A stretch of 6,276 nt of DNA from a bacterium. GTDB taxonomy: Bacteria; Patescibacteriota; Microgenomatia; Woykebacterales; RBG-16-39-9b. The DNA lies in contig JAUYHE010000060.1 of the NCBI GenBank assembly GCA_030690175.1, forward strand, positions 1 through 6,276, in the 5' to 3' direction. The translations under genes and the position numbers were made by a program. Position 1 is the stretch's first letter, and the number at the start of each line of letters is the position of its first letter. This document shows positions 1-6,078 of this stretch, one piece after another. The notes under the pieces were generated by a model. That model saw only the letters and a list, made by a program, of their open reading frames with translations, ran no database searches and had not been told where the DNA came from.

Positions 1-75
1 GTTCGTTATACTCACTGTAAACTAAATGAATTAGATTTTTGTGGGAGTGTGATTGGGTATTTGAGTTAGGCAGTT

Positions 76-888
76 TCATCTGTTTATTGTCCTTAGGTAA
101 ACATCAAGTATTTGTTGCCCCCAGAAAAGGGCAATGAACCCTCCAATAGTCAAAAACGGTCCGAAAGGAATAGTCTGTCCAAACCGTTTTTTGCCTATTA
201 ATAATAGCATAACAGCCACGGCGGCCCCTGTCAAGAAGCTAGCAAACAGGCTCACCAGTATGGCTGGCCAACCCACTATCAAACCGATCAAAAACACTAG
301 TTTCACGTCCCCGCCACCCATAGCCCGCTCGCCGGAAACAAAAACGATTACAAAGAAAGCTAGCGCCGCTAGAAATGCGGCTAAAAGGTCGGCTAATAAA
401 CTAGAGATGGGTAAGGGGATGAAGAAGGTTAAGAAGGTTTTATAAGCTAGAACAACAATAATTGCCGGTAGGACAATACTGTTGGGCAATAAACCATCCT
501 TAATATCAGTTACGAATAACACTACCAACACGCTGACTATAAATAACAAGAAAATCAATTGGGCTAGATCAACATACGATACACTTGACACGTGATACGT
601 GATATTCCAGAAATAAAACGTGAAGGCGAACAAAACACCAGTTGCCACCTCCACCAGTGGATACTGAAGAGAGATCTTTTTACCACAATAGCGACATTTT
701 CCTTTTAAAAGCAGGAAGCTGACAATTGGGATAAGATCTGCGGTTTTTAGTTCTTTTTTACAATGAGGGCAGCGGGAACGGCCAAAAAAAATCGATCCTC
801 CGTGAACGCTACGATAGGCGATAACGTTGAGGAAGGAACCAACGGCAAGACCAAGAATGAAAGTGATAATCAGAAACAAGGTCGTCAT
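76..888 (-). CDS. pilD: Type IV prepilin peptidase/N-methyltransferase PilD
   Basis: This 270-residue membrane protein is predicted to cleave the leader peptide of type IV prepilins and, as in the family, to methylate the new N-terminus. An N-terminal hydrophobic segment (about residues 3-23) contains the family signature GSFLNV (17-22). A cytoplasmic zinc module follows with C40-x2-C43 and C65-x2-C68, then PLVE (77-80). Two aspartates match the catalytic pair of this aspartic protease family: D128 in TDIKDGLLPN and D194 in GGGD (191-194), followed by VKL. Several more hydrophobic segments follow to the C-terminus. Length is usual for the family and the zinc module that goes with methylation is intact. 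It is the last visible gene of the pil operon, 13 bp after pilC, and stops with TGA. The Shine-Dalgarno is weak: only an AGG overlapping the pilC stop, about 12 bases from the ATG. The loop at residues 96-106 is encoded by sequence resembling an intergenic repeat. Confidence 0.96.
   Translation of the reverse strand: MTTLFLIITFILGLAVGSFLNVIAYRSVHGGSIFFGRSRCPHCKKELKTADLIPIVSFLLLKGKCRYCGKKISLQYPLVEVATGVLFAFTFYFWNITYHVSSVSYVDLAQLIFLLFIVSVLVVLFVTDIKDGLLPNSIVLPAIIVVLAYKTFLTFFIPLPISSLLADLLAAFLAALAFFVIVFVSGERAMGGGDVKLVFLIGLIVGWPAILVSLFASFLTGAAVAVMLLLIGKKRFGQTIPFGPFLTIGGFIALFWGQQILDVYLRTINR
571..603. repeat. Intergenic-type repeat within the pilD coding sequence
   Basis: The stretch is made of GATAC/GTGAT/CTTGACAC words like those between pilB and pilT. 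It shares the exact 11-mer ACACTTGACAC (581-591) with 3240-3250 on the same strand. It encodes ITYHVSSVSYV (residues 96-106) in a loop between two predicted membrane segments, so an in-frame insertion would be tolerated. The match is short and chance cannot be excluded. Confidence 0.35.
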
Positions 889-901
889 TTAACATTTATG
901 C

Positions 902-2098
902 CTAAAAAGCGGAAGTAATACTGTAGATAGGCAAGACGATTGAAATCATTAGTAGGCCCACCATTATTCCTAGAACAATCATAATAATTGGCTCCAGGGC
1001 GGTGGTCAGGTTTTTTACCTCTTGCTCTACCTCTTGTTCAAAAAATAAGGATACCTTCGTAAGGACCTCGTCCATCTTACCAGTCTCTTCACCCACACTG
1101 GCCATCTGGGCAATAAGGGGCGGGAATGTTTCTTCGCGAGCTAAAGCCTTGGAAAGAGAGATTCCTTTTTCAACTAAACTAGAAACGTTTTCTACAGCCA
1201 GGCGGTGGGTGGCGTTGGTGGCGGTTTCACCGGCTATTTTTAACGATTCAATGATCGGCACGCCGGCGGCTACAAGGGCGCCCAGAGTGCGGGTAAATTC
1301 GGTCAGAGAGGAATCACGGTTTAATTTGCCCATCACCGGTACTTTCAAAAGCAGTCTATCGACGACCAACGCTCCCTCCGGAGTCTTGCGGTAACGTCGG
1401 AGCGCAATTGACCCAACCACAATTAAAATAATTACGAGCCACCAAAACTTCGCCAGAAAGCCGCTTAAAGCGATCAGTATTCTAGTTGGCAAGGGCAAGA
1501 CAATTCCTAAATCTTTGTAGACCTCGGAAAGTTTAGGCACCACAAAAATTAAAATGATAGCTGCCACTAGGCTCATCGCCACCATAATTATCGCTGGGTA
1601 AATAAACGCACCTTTAACTTTGCCTTGAAACTCGCGATCCTTTTCCAGGGTATCGGAAAGGTTCAAAAGCACTTTGTCCAGGGTACCACTAGCTTCCCCT
1701 GCTTTAATCACGTTTATGTAAGCTAAAGAAAATGTTTCAGCGTGTTTCGCTAGAGCGGTCGAGAAATTGGCGCCGCCCTCAATATCTTCCGAAATTTGCT
1801 TAGTTATCTCCTGCAACTCTTTATTTTCTGTTTGTTTCTGAAGAACCACGAGAGAATCGGCCAGGGGTAATCCAGAGGTGATCATCGTGGCCAACTGCCT
1901 AGTAAACTGGGAAAGAGCGCCGATTTTTACTCCCTTAAACAAATTTATTTCGAAGGCTTTCTTTTTTAGTTCGATGCTAATGACCGTAAAGCCTTTTTCG
2001 TGCAAGATAATAGCTGCTTGCTTTGGGCTACTCGCTTGAACAATACCGCTTTGGGTTAGTCCCTTTTTATCAACGACGCTATAGGTATATTCTTCCAT
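902..2098 (-). CDS. pilC: Type IV pilus inner-membrane platform protein PilC (GspF family)
   Basis: PilC is the polytopic membrane platform on which PilB and PilT act to move pilin subunits. The 398-residue length is normal. The N-terminus (1-45) starts with a YTYSVVDKKG-like segment typical of GspF/PilC. It is followed by two homologous T2SSF domains. Domain one (about 62-187) has FTRQLATMITSGLPL and GEASG (134-138), ending in a membrane helix after Y167-P168. Domain two (about 265-390) has the matching FTRTLGALVAAGVPI and GEETG (336-340), with a C-terminal membrane helix. Another hydrophobic segment lies near 218-233. The ATG at 2098 is supported by TAAGGA six bases upstream, which contains the pilT stop codon. 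The pilT-pilC gap is only 9 bp, so translational coupling is likely. No truncation or odd residue was seen. Confidence 0.97.
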   Translation of the reverse strand: MEEYTYSVVDKKGLTQSGIVQASSPKQAAIILHEKGFTVISIELKKKAFEINLFKGVKIGALSQFTRQLATMITSGLPLADSLVVLQKQTENKELQEITKQISEDIEGGANFSTALAKHAETFSLAYINVIKAGEASGTLDKVLLNLSDTLEKDREFQGKVKGAFIYPAIIMVAMSLVAAIILIFVVPKLSEVYKDLGIVLPLPTRILIALSGFLAKFWWLVIILIVVGSIALRRYRKTPEGALVVDRLLLKVPVMGKLNRDSSLTEFTRTLGALVAAGVPIIESLKIAGETATNATHRLAVENVSSLVEKGISLSKALAREETFPPLIAQMASVGEETGKMDEVLTKVSLFFEQEVEQEVKNLTTALEPIIMIVLGIMVGLLMISIVLPIYSITSAF

Positions 2099-2107
2099 CA
2101 GTGTTCC

Positions 2108-3187
2108 TTAAGATTTTATTTTTGACTCGGATGCATGTTTTACTTCCCGCATCAGTTCCTGCGGCCGAATACTGTATGAGAGGGCTGTTTCTAGGCTGAT
2201 ACGGCCCGCTTTTACTAATGAAGCTAGAGACGTCTCCAGGGTCTGCATACCTAGGCTAGACGAAGTCTGAATGATATTGTCAATAAGATGCGTCTTTCCT
2301 TCTCGGATTACGTTTCGCACCGCTGGGTTGGCAAGTAATATTTCAGTCGCTGGGTAGCGTCCACCAGATTGTGAAGGAATGAGACGCATCGAAACCACTG
2401 CCTCAAGAACGTTTGACAGCTGCATGCGCACTTGCACCTGTTGGTTTTCGGGAAAGACGCCCACGACTCGGTCTAAAGTCTGGGCAGCGCTATTGGTATG
2501 CAAAGTAGTAAAGACAAGGTGGCCGGTCTCGGCAATCGTCAGAACACTCTCAATCGTTTCGTAATCACGCATTTCGCCGATCAGTACTACATCCGGATCC
2601 TCACGTAAAACAGAACGGAGCGATATTTCCCAAGAATGGGTATCCAAGTGCATTTCTCTTTGGGCAATAAGGGATTTTTGGCTAGGATAAACGTATTCGA
2701 TTGGGTCTTCCACCGTGATAATATGGACTCCTTTTTCAGCGTTGATCACGTTGATAAGCGAGGCGATCGAGGTGGATTTTCCGTGCCCGGTCGGACCGGT
2801 AACCAAAATAAGACCCTGGCGCAATTTAGTAAGATTCCCCAAGATCTGTGGCAAATGAAGCTCTTCCAAATTTGGAATTTTGTTGGGAATCAAACGCAGC
2901 GCTGCCGAAAGATAGCCCTTTTGGTAAAAGGCGTTGACCCGAAAACGAGCTACTTCCCCTAGGGCAAATGAAAAATCCAACTCTTTGTTGGTAAGTAAGA
3001 GCTCTTTTTGTTCTGGTAGGCATAGCGACAAAACTAATTTTTCAATATAATCTGGGGTGGGTGTGGGTGTTTTAGTGATTGGGACCAATTTTCCGTCAAC
3101 CCGAAGTGTTGGGTAGACACCAGCCATCAAGTGAACGTCGCTTGCGCCCCGACGCAGTGCTTCTTCTAAAATTTGTTGAATTTCCAT
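2108..3187 (-). CDS. pilT: Type IV pilus retraction ATPase PilT
   Basis: PilT is a cytoplasmic hexameric ATPase that powers pilus retraction and twitching motility. The 359 residues cover the full family length. The N-terminal domain starts with the typical GASDVHLMAG (14-23). Walker A is GPTGHGKS (131-138), the Asp box is TVEDPIE with E160 and D161, Walker B is VVLIGEMRD with E205, and the His box runs HLVFTTLHTN with H223 and H230. The PilT-specific C-terminal motif AVRNVIRE (289-296) separates it from PilB, as does the lack of a tetracysteine zinc site. A short TPTPTP stretch at 40-45 comes from a 6-bp DNA repeat. The ATG at 3187 is chosen because the family N-terminus begins there and an in-frame TAA lies just upstream. 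No Shine-Dalgarno is adjacent; the nearest strong one is 77 bases upstream, just after pilB. Confidence 0.97.
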   Translation of the reverse strand: MEIQQILEEALRRGASDVHLMAGVYPTLRVDGKLVPITKTPTPTPDYIEKLVLSLCLPEQKELLLTNKELDFSFALGEVARFRVNAFYQKGYLSAALRLIPNKIPNLEELHLPQILGNLTKLRQGLILVTGPTGHGKSTSIASLINVINAEKGVHIITVEDPIEYVYPSQKSLIAQREMHLDTHSWEISLRSVLREDPDVVLIGEMRDYETIESVLTIAETGHLVFTTLHTNSAAQTLDRVVGVFPENQQVQVRMQLSNVLEAVVSMRLIPSQSGGRYPATEILLANPAVRNVIREGKTHLIDNIIQTSSSLGMQTLETSLASLVKAGRISLETALSYSIRPQELMREVKHASESKIKS

Positions 3188-3196
3188 GTGTACTTA

Positions 3197-3224
3197 TGTA
3201 TCAAGCATCATGTATCAAGTATCG
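3197..3224. repeat. Two 14-bp direct repeats in the pilB-pilT gap
   Basis: TGTATCAAGCATCA (3197-3210) is followed directly by TGTATCAAGTATCG (3211-3224), with 12 of 14 bases identical. Related words (CTTGACAC, TTTGACGC) continue to about 3260, so the whole 3197-3260 stretch looks like a decayed repeat array. A related stretch occurs inside pilD at 571-603. Origin and role are unknown. Confidence 0.6.
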
Positions 3225-3243
3225 TGTTAAACCTTCTTAACAC
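3224..3243. repeat. 7-bp inverted repeat in the pilB-pilT gap
   Basis: GTGTTAA (3224-3230) and TTAACAC (3237-3243) are perfect reverse complements with a 6-base loop. As minus-strand RNA this is a weak, AT-rich hairpin between pilB and pilT. No U-run follows, so it is not a typical intrinsic terminator; it might stabilise or separate the mRNA parts. Confidence 0.45.
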
Positions 3244-3264
3244 TTGACACTTTGACGCTCAACA

Positions 3265-3272
3265 CCCTCCTT
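3265..3272 (-). promoter_or_regulatory. Strong Shine-Dalgarno without an adjacent gene start
   Basis: AAGGAGGG on the minus strand lies 5 bases after the pilB stop, where the ribosome binding site of the next operon gene would be expected. The pilT ATG is 77 bases further on. The only close start codons, GTG at 3265 and TTG at 3262, are too near the site, and open only an 11-residue frame ending at 3227. It is probably the ancestral pilT site, displaced by the repeat-rich segment between. Confidence 0.5.
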
Positions 3273-3277
3273 AAATT

Positions 3278-5047
3278 TTAATCCCTACTTACTCTCAATA
3301 TCTCTTCGATTGTTGTAATTCCTTCCAATGCTTTCAGGTAACCATCTTGTATTAGCCTTACCATACCTTCTTCTACACCTTGCTCTTCTATTTTTCCGGC
3401 TGGAGCCCGTTCCAAAATAAGCCGACCAATTTTTTCGGTGACCGATAACACTTCAAAAATAGCGATTCTTCCTTTGTAACCAGAGTCGCCACACCTGTCA
3501 CAACCCTTACCTTTGGCTAGCTTAAATTTGGATTTTCCTTCAATTTCTTTTAAATCTTCCTCTTCTTGGTCAGAAAGTTTAACGCTTCTTTCGTGATAAA
3601 GATTGCCCAGCGTCCTTTTAATGTCTTCCACTATCGGTGGGGGAGGGTCGTATTCCTGCTTACAATCAAGGCAAATTTTTCTTACGACTCTTTGGGCACC
3701 CACGCAATTTATTGAAGAAGCCAGTAAAAAGGTTTCGGCCCCCATATCTAAGAGTCGGGGGAGCGCGCCCGCCGATGAATTGGTGTGAAGGGTCGAGAAA
3801 ACCAGGTGGCCGGTCAGGGAGGCTTGAATTGCGAGACCAGCGGTTTCACCGTCCCGGATTTCTCCTACCATTATTACGTTTGGGTCCTGACGCAGAAAAC
3901 TTCTTAGTCCCGAGGCAAAGGTAAGACCAGCGGTTGGATTTATTTGGACTTGGTTTACTCCGGGAATTTGGTATTCGACGGGGTCTTCCAACGTCACGAT
4001 ATTTACCTTTGGCGAATTTATTTTTGATAGCGTTGCAAACAAAGTCGTGGTTTTTCCGCTTCCTGTGGGTCCGGTAATCAAAATAATTCCGTGCGGTTTG
4101 ATGATATTTCCTTCAAAAGTCTTCAGCGCCGTTCCCCGCAAACCCAGCTCCGCCAGGGTCGGGGCAGAACCAGCTTTTGGAAGGAGACGCATAACTACTT
4201 TTTCACCATTTACCGTGGGTAGGGTGGCAATTCTCAAATCCACTACGTTGTCGACCAACTTAAAAGTAAAACGCCCGTCCTGGGGAATTCTTCTTTCGTC
4301 AATTTTTAAATTGGAGAGTATTTTTATACGTGAAACCACGGCTTCGTTTACCTTGCGGGGAAGCACCACCCTCTCCTGCAGGATTCCGTCAATCCGATAC
4401 CGGACTCTGGTACGATCCTCAAGGGGTTCGATGTGAATATCGCTAGCAGAGGCCTTCATCGCGTATTCAATCAAGGTTGACACTATTTTTGCAACCGGCG
4501 CCTCTTTAATGATTTCGCCAACTTTTTCAAGATCGGTTAGTTCCTCTTTTGCTTCCACAGTACCGCTGACTTCTTCTAGAGCAGCCGATACTTGAGTGGA
4601 GAGGCTTTGCGAATATTGATCAGTGATAGCCTGATTGATTAATTCTGGAGTAGATATGTAAGATTTGATTTTGCTAGTACTTTTTCTTTCGATAAACTCC
4701 ACCACCTGAAGGTCAAGCGGGTCGGCCATAGCAACGGAAAGAGTATTAGTGTCTTTATTGTACTGGAAGGGGATAAGTTCGTAACGACGGGCCACCGGCT
4801 CGGGTATCTTACTCAAAACATCACTAGGCACGGGTTTTCCGCTTGGATTGATAAATTCGATACCAAGTAGCTGGGCGCGAGCTTGAGTGATATCCTCTAG
4901 AGTGGCAAATTTACGGTCGAGAATAACTTCTTCGACTTGCTTACCGGTTTTTATAGCTTCCGTTTTTACCATCGAAAGCTTATCATCAGTAAGCTTACCC
5001 TTTTCAAATAAAATGTCTTCGATGCCTTTTTCGGTAACTTGTTGCAT
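3278..5047 (-). CDS. pilB: Type IV pilus assembly (extension) ATPase PilB
   Basis: PilB is the cytoplasmic hexameric ATPase that drives pilus polymerisation through PilC. The 589 residues hold an N-terminal MshEN/GspE-N-like domain (about 1-145), a charged linker (about 150-180), the N2 region with SASDIHIEP (200-208), and the ATPase core. Walker A is GPTGSGKT (326-333), the Asp box TLEDPVE has E354 and D355, Walker B is VIMVGEIRD with E396, and the His box has H414 and H421. A tetracysteine zinc site, C459-x2-C462 and C516-x2-C519, supports PilB rather than PilT. The 53 residues between the pairs exceed the 29 of GspE and are rich in proline, Glu, Asp and Lys. The RLG motifs expected for c-di-GMP binding in MshEN domains look degenerate (IED and QVEE in their place). 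It is the first gene of the operon. The ATG at 5047 is set by GAGGT eight bases upstream. Confidence 0.97.
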   Translation of the reverse strand: MQQVTEKGIEDILFEKGKLTDDKLSMVKTEAIKTGKQVEEVILDRKFATLEDITQARAQLLGIEFINPSGKPVPSDVLSKIPEPVARRYELIPFQYNKDTNTLSVAMADPLDLQVVEFIERKSTSKIKSYISTPELINQAITDQYSQSLSTQVSAALEEVSGTVEAKEELTDLEKVGEIIKEAPVAKIVSTLIEYAMKASASDIHIEPLEDRTRVRYRIDGILQERVVLPRKVNEAVVSRIKILSNLKIDERRIPQDGRFTFKLVDNVVDLRIATLPTVNGEKVVMRLLPKAGSAPTLAELGLRGTALKTFEGNIIKPHGIILITGPTGSGKTTTLFATLSKINSPKVNIVTLEDPVEYQIPGVNQVQINPTAGLTFASGLRSFLRQDPNVIMVGEIRDGETAGLAIQASLTGHLVFSTLHTNSSAGALPRLLDMGAETFLLASSINCVGAQRVVRKICLDCKQEYDPPPPIVEDIKRTLGNLYHERSVKLSDQEEEDLKEIEGKSKFKLAKGKGCDRCGDSGYKGRIAIFEVLSVTEKIGRLILERAPAGKIEEQGVEEGMVRLIQDGYLKALEGITTIEEILRVSRD

Positions 5048-5096
5048 GCGGGCAGACCTCAGCCCGCAAAGCTACGCTTGGTATTGCTGGCGGGCT
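5047..5096 (-). promoter_or_regulatory. pilB leader with competing hairpins around the ribosome binding site
   Basis: In minus-strand RNA order there are three segments: AGCCCGC (5096-5090), TGCGGGCT (5068-5061) and GCCCGCA (5053-5047). The middle one can pair over 7 bp with either neighbour. Pairing with the third forms a GC-rich hairpin with an 8-base loop holding the Shine-Dalgarno GAGGT (5060-5056), and its stem takes in the A of the ATG. Pairing with the first leaves the start codon free. The layout looks like a translational switch, but it may also be a repeat that landed here. No ligand or regulator is known. Confidence 0.45.
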
Positions 5097-5114
5097 ATAA
5101 CTAAGATTACTTTA

Positions 5115-5143
5115 ATTTTACACCTATTTTAAATCGGTGTAAA
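5115..5143 (-). promoter_or_regulatory. Predicted sigma70-type promoter of the pil operon
   Basis: Read on the minus strand, a -35 box TTTACA (5143-5138, five of six consensus bases) is followed by a 17-bp spacer and a -10 box TAAAAT (5120-5115, five of six). The start of transcription would fall near 5108, giving a pilB leader of about 60 bases. Both boxes lie inside the arms of a perfect palindrome, so a regulator bound there would block RNA polymerase. This is a prediction by consensus match only. Confidence 0.55.
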
Positions 5144-5144
5144 A
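5116..5144. promoter_or_regulatory. Perfect 9-bp inverted repeat, candidate operator
   Basis: TTTTACACC (5116-5124) and GGTGTAAAA (5136-5144) are exact reverse complements separated by 11 AT-rich bases. Arm centres are 20 bp apart, about two helical turns, which suits a dimeric DNA-binding protein. The arms coincide with the -35 and -10 boxes of the minus-strand pil promoter. Because of the symmetry, a weaker plus-strand promoter also appears (TTTACA 5117-5122, 17 bp, TAAAAC 5140-5145). The binding protein is unknown. As RNA it could also form a hairpin, but no U-run makes it a terminator. Confidence 0.55.
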
Positions 5145-5155
5145 CATCAATCTCA

Positions 5156-5185
5156 TTGATATTTTATCTATTACTTTGTTAGAAT
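5156..5185 (+). promoter_or_regulatory. Predicted promoter of the delta'-like gene
   Basis: TTGATA (5156-5161, five of six -35 bases), an 18-bp spacer and TAGAAT (5180-5185, five of six -10 bases) predict a start near 5192. That leaves a leader of about 27 bases to the ATG at 5219, in which no Shine-Dalgarno is visible. It is divergent from the pil promoter, with the -35 boxes 12 bp apart, so the two could affect each other. Confidence 0.5.
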
Positions 5186-5222
5186 GTCAACGCCTGCTTT
5201 ACGTAAAAATTTCCAATTATGA
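5184..5222 (+). other. Possible 12-codon upstream reading frame overlapping the delta' start
   Basis: ATG at 5184 opens MSTPALRKNFQL and stops at TGA (5220-5222), overlapping the delta'-like start as ATGA. Such overlaps allow translational coupling, and the downstream ATG has no ribosome binding site of its own. However, the small frame also lacks one, and its ATG lies upstream of the best predicted transcription start (near 5192). It would be used only from an earlier promoter. Confidence 0.15.
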
Positions 5223-5869
5223 ACGTATCGACGCTAATTACCGAGGGCAATGTCCAATCAAGGAAAGCAAAGGCGCAAGAAGTGGCAAGCGAAATTTCTT
5301 CTTCCTTTGACAGATTCTTTTTAGATGCCGATCAGACGCCTGGTATTGATAAAATCCGAAACCTAAAACATAAAATCTCCTACCGACCTTTTAAAGGAGA
5401 ACGCCAAGCCCTGATTATTTATGAGGCTCAAAATCTCACTCTCGAAGCTCAAAACGCCCTTTTGAAAATGCTGGAGGAACCACCTTCTAGCGTCAAAATT
5501 GTTCTGACCGCACCTACTATCCAAAGCGTTCTTTCAACCATTTCTTCAAGATGCCAGATAATGCATGTCGCCGGCGCTGCCACCGAAACGGCCGGCTTTT
5601 CCTACGTGGAAGAAATTCTACAGGCAAATCCTTATGAGCGTTACCAAGAACTTGATCGGTTGGATCTAGATAAATGGCTGTCGGGCTGGCGCGACCTTCT
5701 ACTAAGCTATTGTTTCAAAAAACCAAGAGAAGAATTATTTACCGATAAATTAAGAAGTATCATAAGTTACGTCAGGTTAATAATAAAGCTAAAATCTTTT
5801 CAGAAAAGAAGGGCTTCGCCCAAACTTTTAAAGATGGTTTTACTTCTTCAAACCCCAAATTTGAATTAA
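5219..5869 (+). CDS. holB: Short DNA polymerase III delta'-like clamp loader protein
   Basis: The 216-residue protein matches the clamp-loader delta'/DnaX ATPase family and probably takes part in loading the sliding clamp. The signature region is clear: GIDKIRNLKHKIS (42-54), a Walker B-like strand ALIIYEAQNL (64-73), EAQNALLKMLEEPP (76-89), then TISSRCQ (107-113) with the SRC arginine-finger motif at 110-112. It is much shorter than E. coli delta' (334 residues). Only about 41 residues precede GIDKIR, no GxxxxGK P-loop is present (LITEGNV stands near that place), and there is no cysteine zinc cluster, so it is unlikely to bind ATP. The C-terminal half has weak similarity at best; a basic helical stretch lies near 173-205. 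The ATG at 5219 has no Shine-Dalgarno; a predicted promoter lies 34 bp upstream. The gene name is by family; assignment to a true HolB role is inference. Confidence 0.82.
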   Translation: MNVSTLITEGNVQSRKAKAQEVASEISSSFDRFFLDADQTPGIDKIRNLKHKISYRPFKGERQALIIYEAQNLTLEAQNALLKMLEEPPSSVKIVLTAPTIQSVLSTISSRCQIMHVAGAATETAGFSYVEEILQANPYERYQELDRLDLDKWLSGWRDLLLSYCFKKPREELFTDKLRSIISYVRLIIKLKSFQKRRASPKLLKMVLLLQTPNLN

Positions 5870-5944
5870 ATCTAACCAGGGAAATCCAGTTTTTAATCAC
5901 TTTAAAAAGATCAGCGCGACTTAGGCAAACTACCCCAAGGATGC

Positions 5945-5973
5945 TTGCATTAAAGCGCCCGCCAAAGTAAAAT
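5945..5973 (+). promoter_or_regulatory. Possible gyrB promoter
   Basis: TTGCAT (5945-5950, only TTG fits the -35 consensus) is followed by a 17-bp spacer and TAAAAT (5968-5973, five of six). A start near 5980 would put almost the whole tandem repeat in the gyrB 5' leader. Another weak -10-like word with a TGG extension (6049-6057) lies closer to the gene without a good -35. Read-through from the upstream gene is equally possible. Confidence 0.35.
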
Positions 5974-5974
5974 A

Positions 5975-6049
5975 GATCGCTAGAAGCGCTCTGCGAAAAC
6001 CCAGTTTTCTATGATCGCTAGAGCGTTCTGCGAAAACTTAGTTTTCTAT
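5975..6049 (+). repeat. Tandem twin-hairpin repeat in the gyrB leader
   Basis: Two adjacent units, 5975-6012 (38 bp) and 6013-6049 (37 bp), both start GATCGCTAGA and end GTTTTCTAT. Each holds two short stem-loops: CGCT/AGCG with a 2-3 base loop, and GAAAAC/GTTTTC with a 3-base loop. The unit differences are one deleted A in loop 1, CC to TT in loop 2, and a C to T in the linker, so all stems are kept. The array ends 29 bases before the gyrB ATG. Confidence 0.75.
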
Positions 6050-6078
6050 GGTATAGATTCTCGAAGGGAAAAACCAAA

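Noticed and set aside
1..75. Further gene or terminator at the left edge
   Set aside because: No ATG-started minus-strand frame, no ribosome binding site and no stable hairpin with a U-run could be seen in these bases.
76..78. TGA reassigned to glycine
   Set aside because: TGA ends pilD exactly at the family's expected C-terminus and is not found within the other genes.
1002..1394. Open frame on the plus strand opposite pilC
   Set aside because: It is antisense to a well-supported pilC region with clear T2SSF motifs, and its translation has no recognisable domain.
2774..2797. Walker A of PilT has His (GPTGHGKS) instead of the usual Ser
   Set aside because: The essential Gly, Lys and Ser/Thr are kept, and I recall this variant in PilT proteins of CPR bacteria, so it is not a defect.
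3227..3262. Small gene after the strong Shine-Dalgarno behind pilB
   Set aside because: It needs a TTG or GTG start too close to the site, encodes only 11 residues and overlaps a repeat.
4047..4436. Open frame on the plus strand opposite the PilB ATPase core
   Set aside because: The minus strand here encodes Walker A and neighbouring conserved PilB residues; the antisense frame is a by-product of codon composition.
5890..5908. Terminator after the delta'-like gene (TTTTTAA / TTAAAAA)
   Set aside because: The stem is 7 bp of A-T pairs only and has no following U-run, so it would be too weak for an intrinsic terminator.
5975..6049. CRISPR-like array
   Set aside because: Only two units, directly adjacent, with no spacers and no cas genes.
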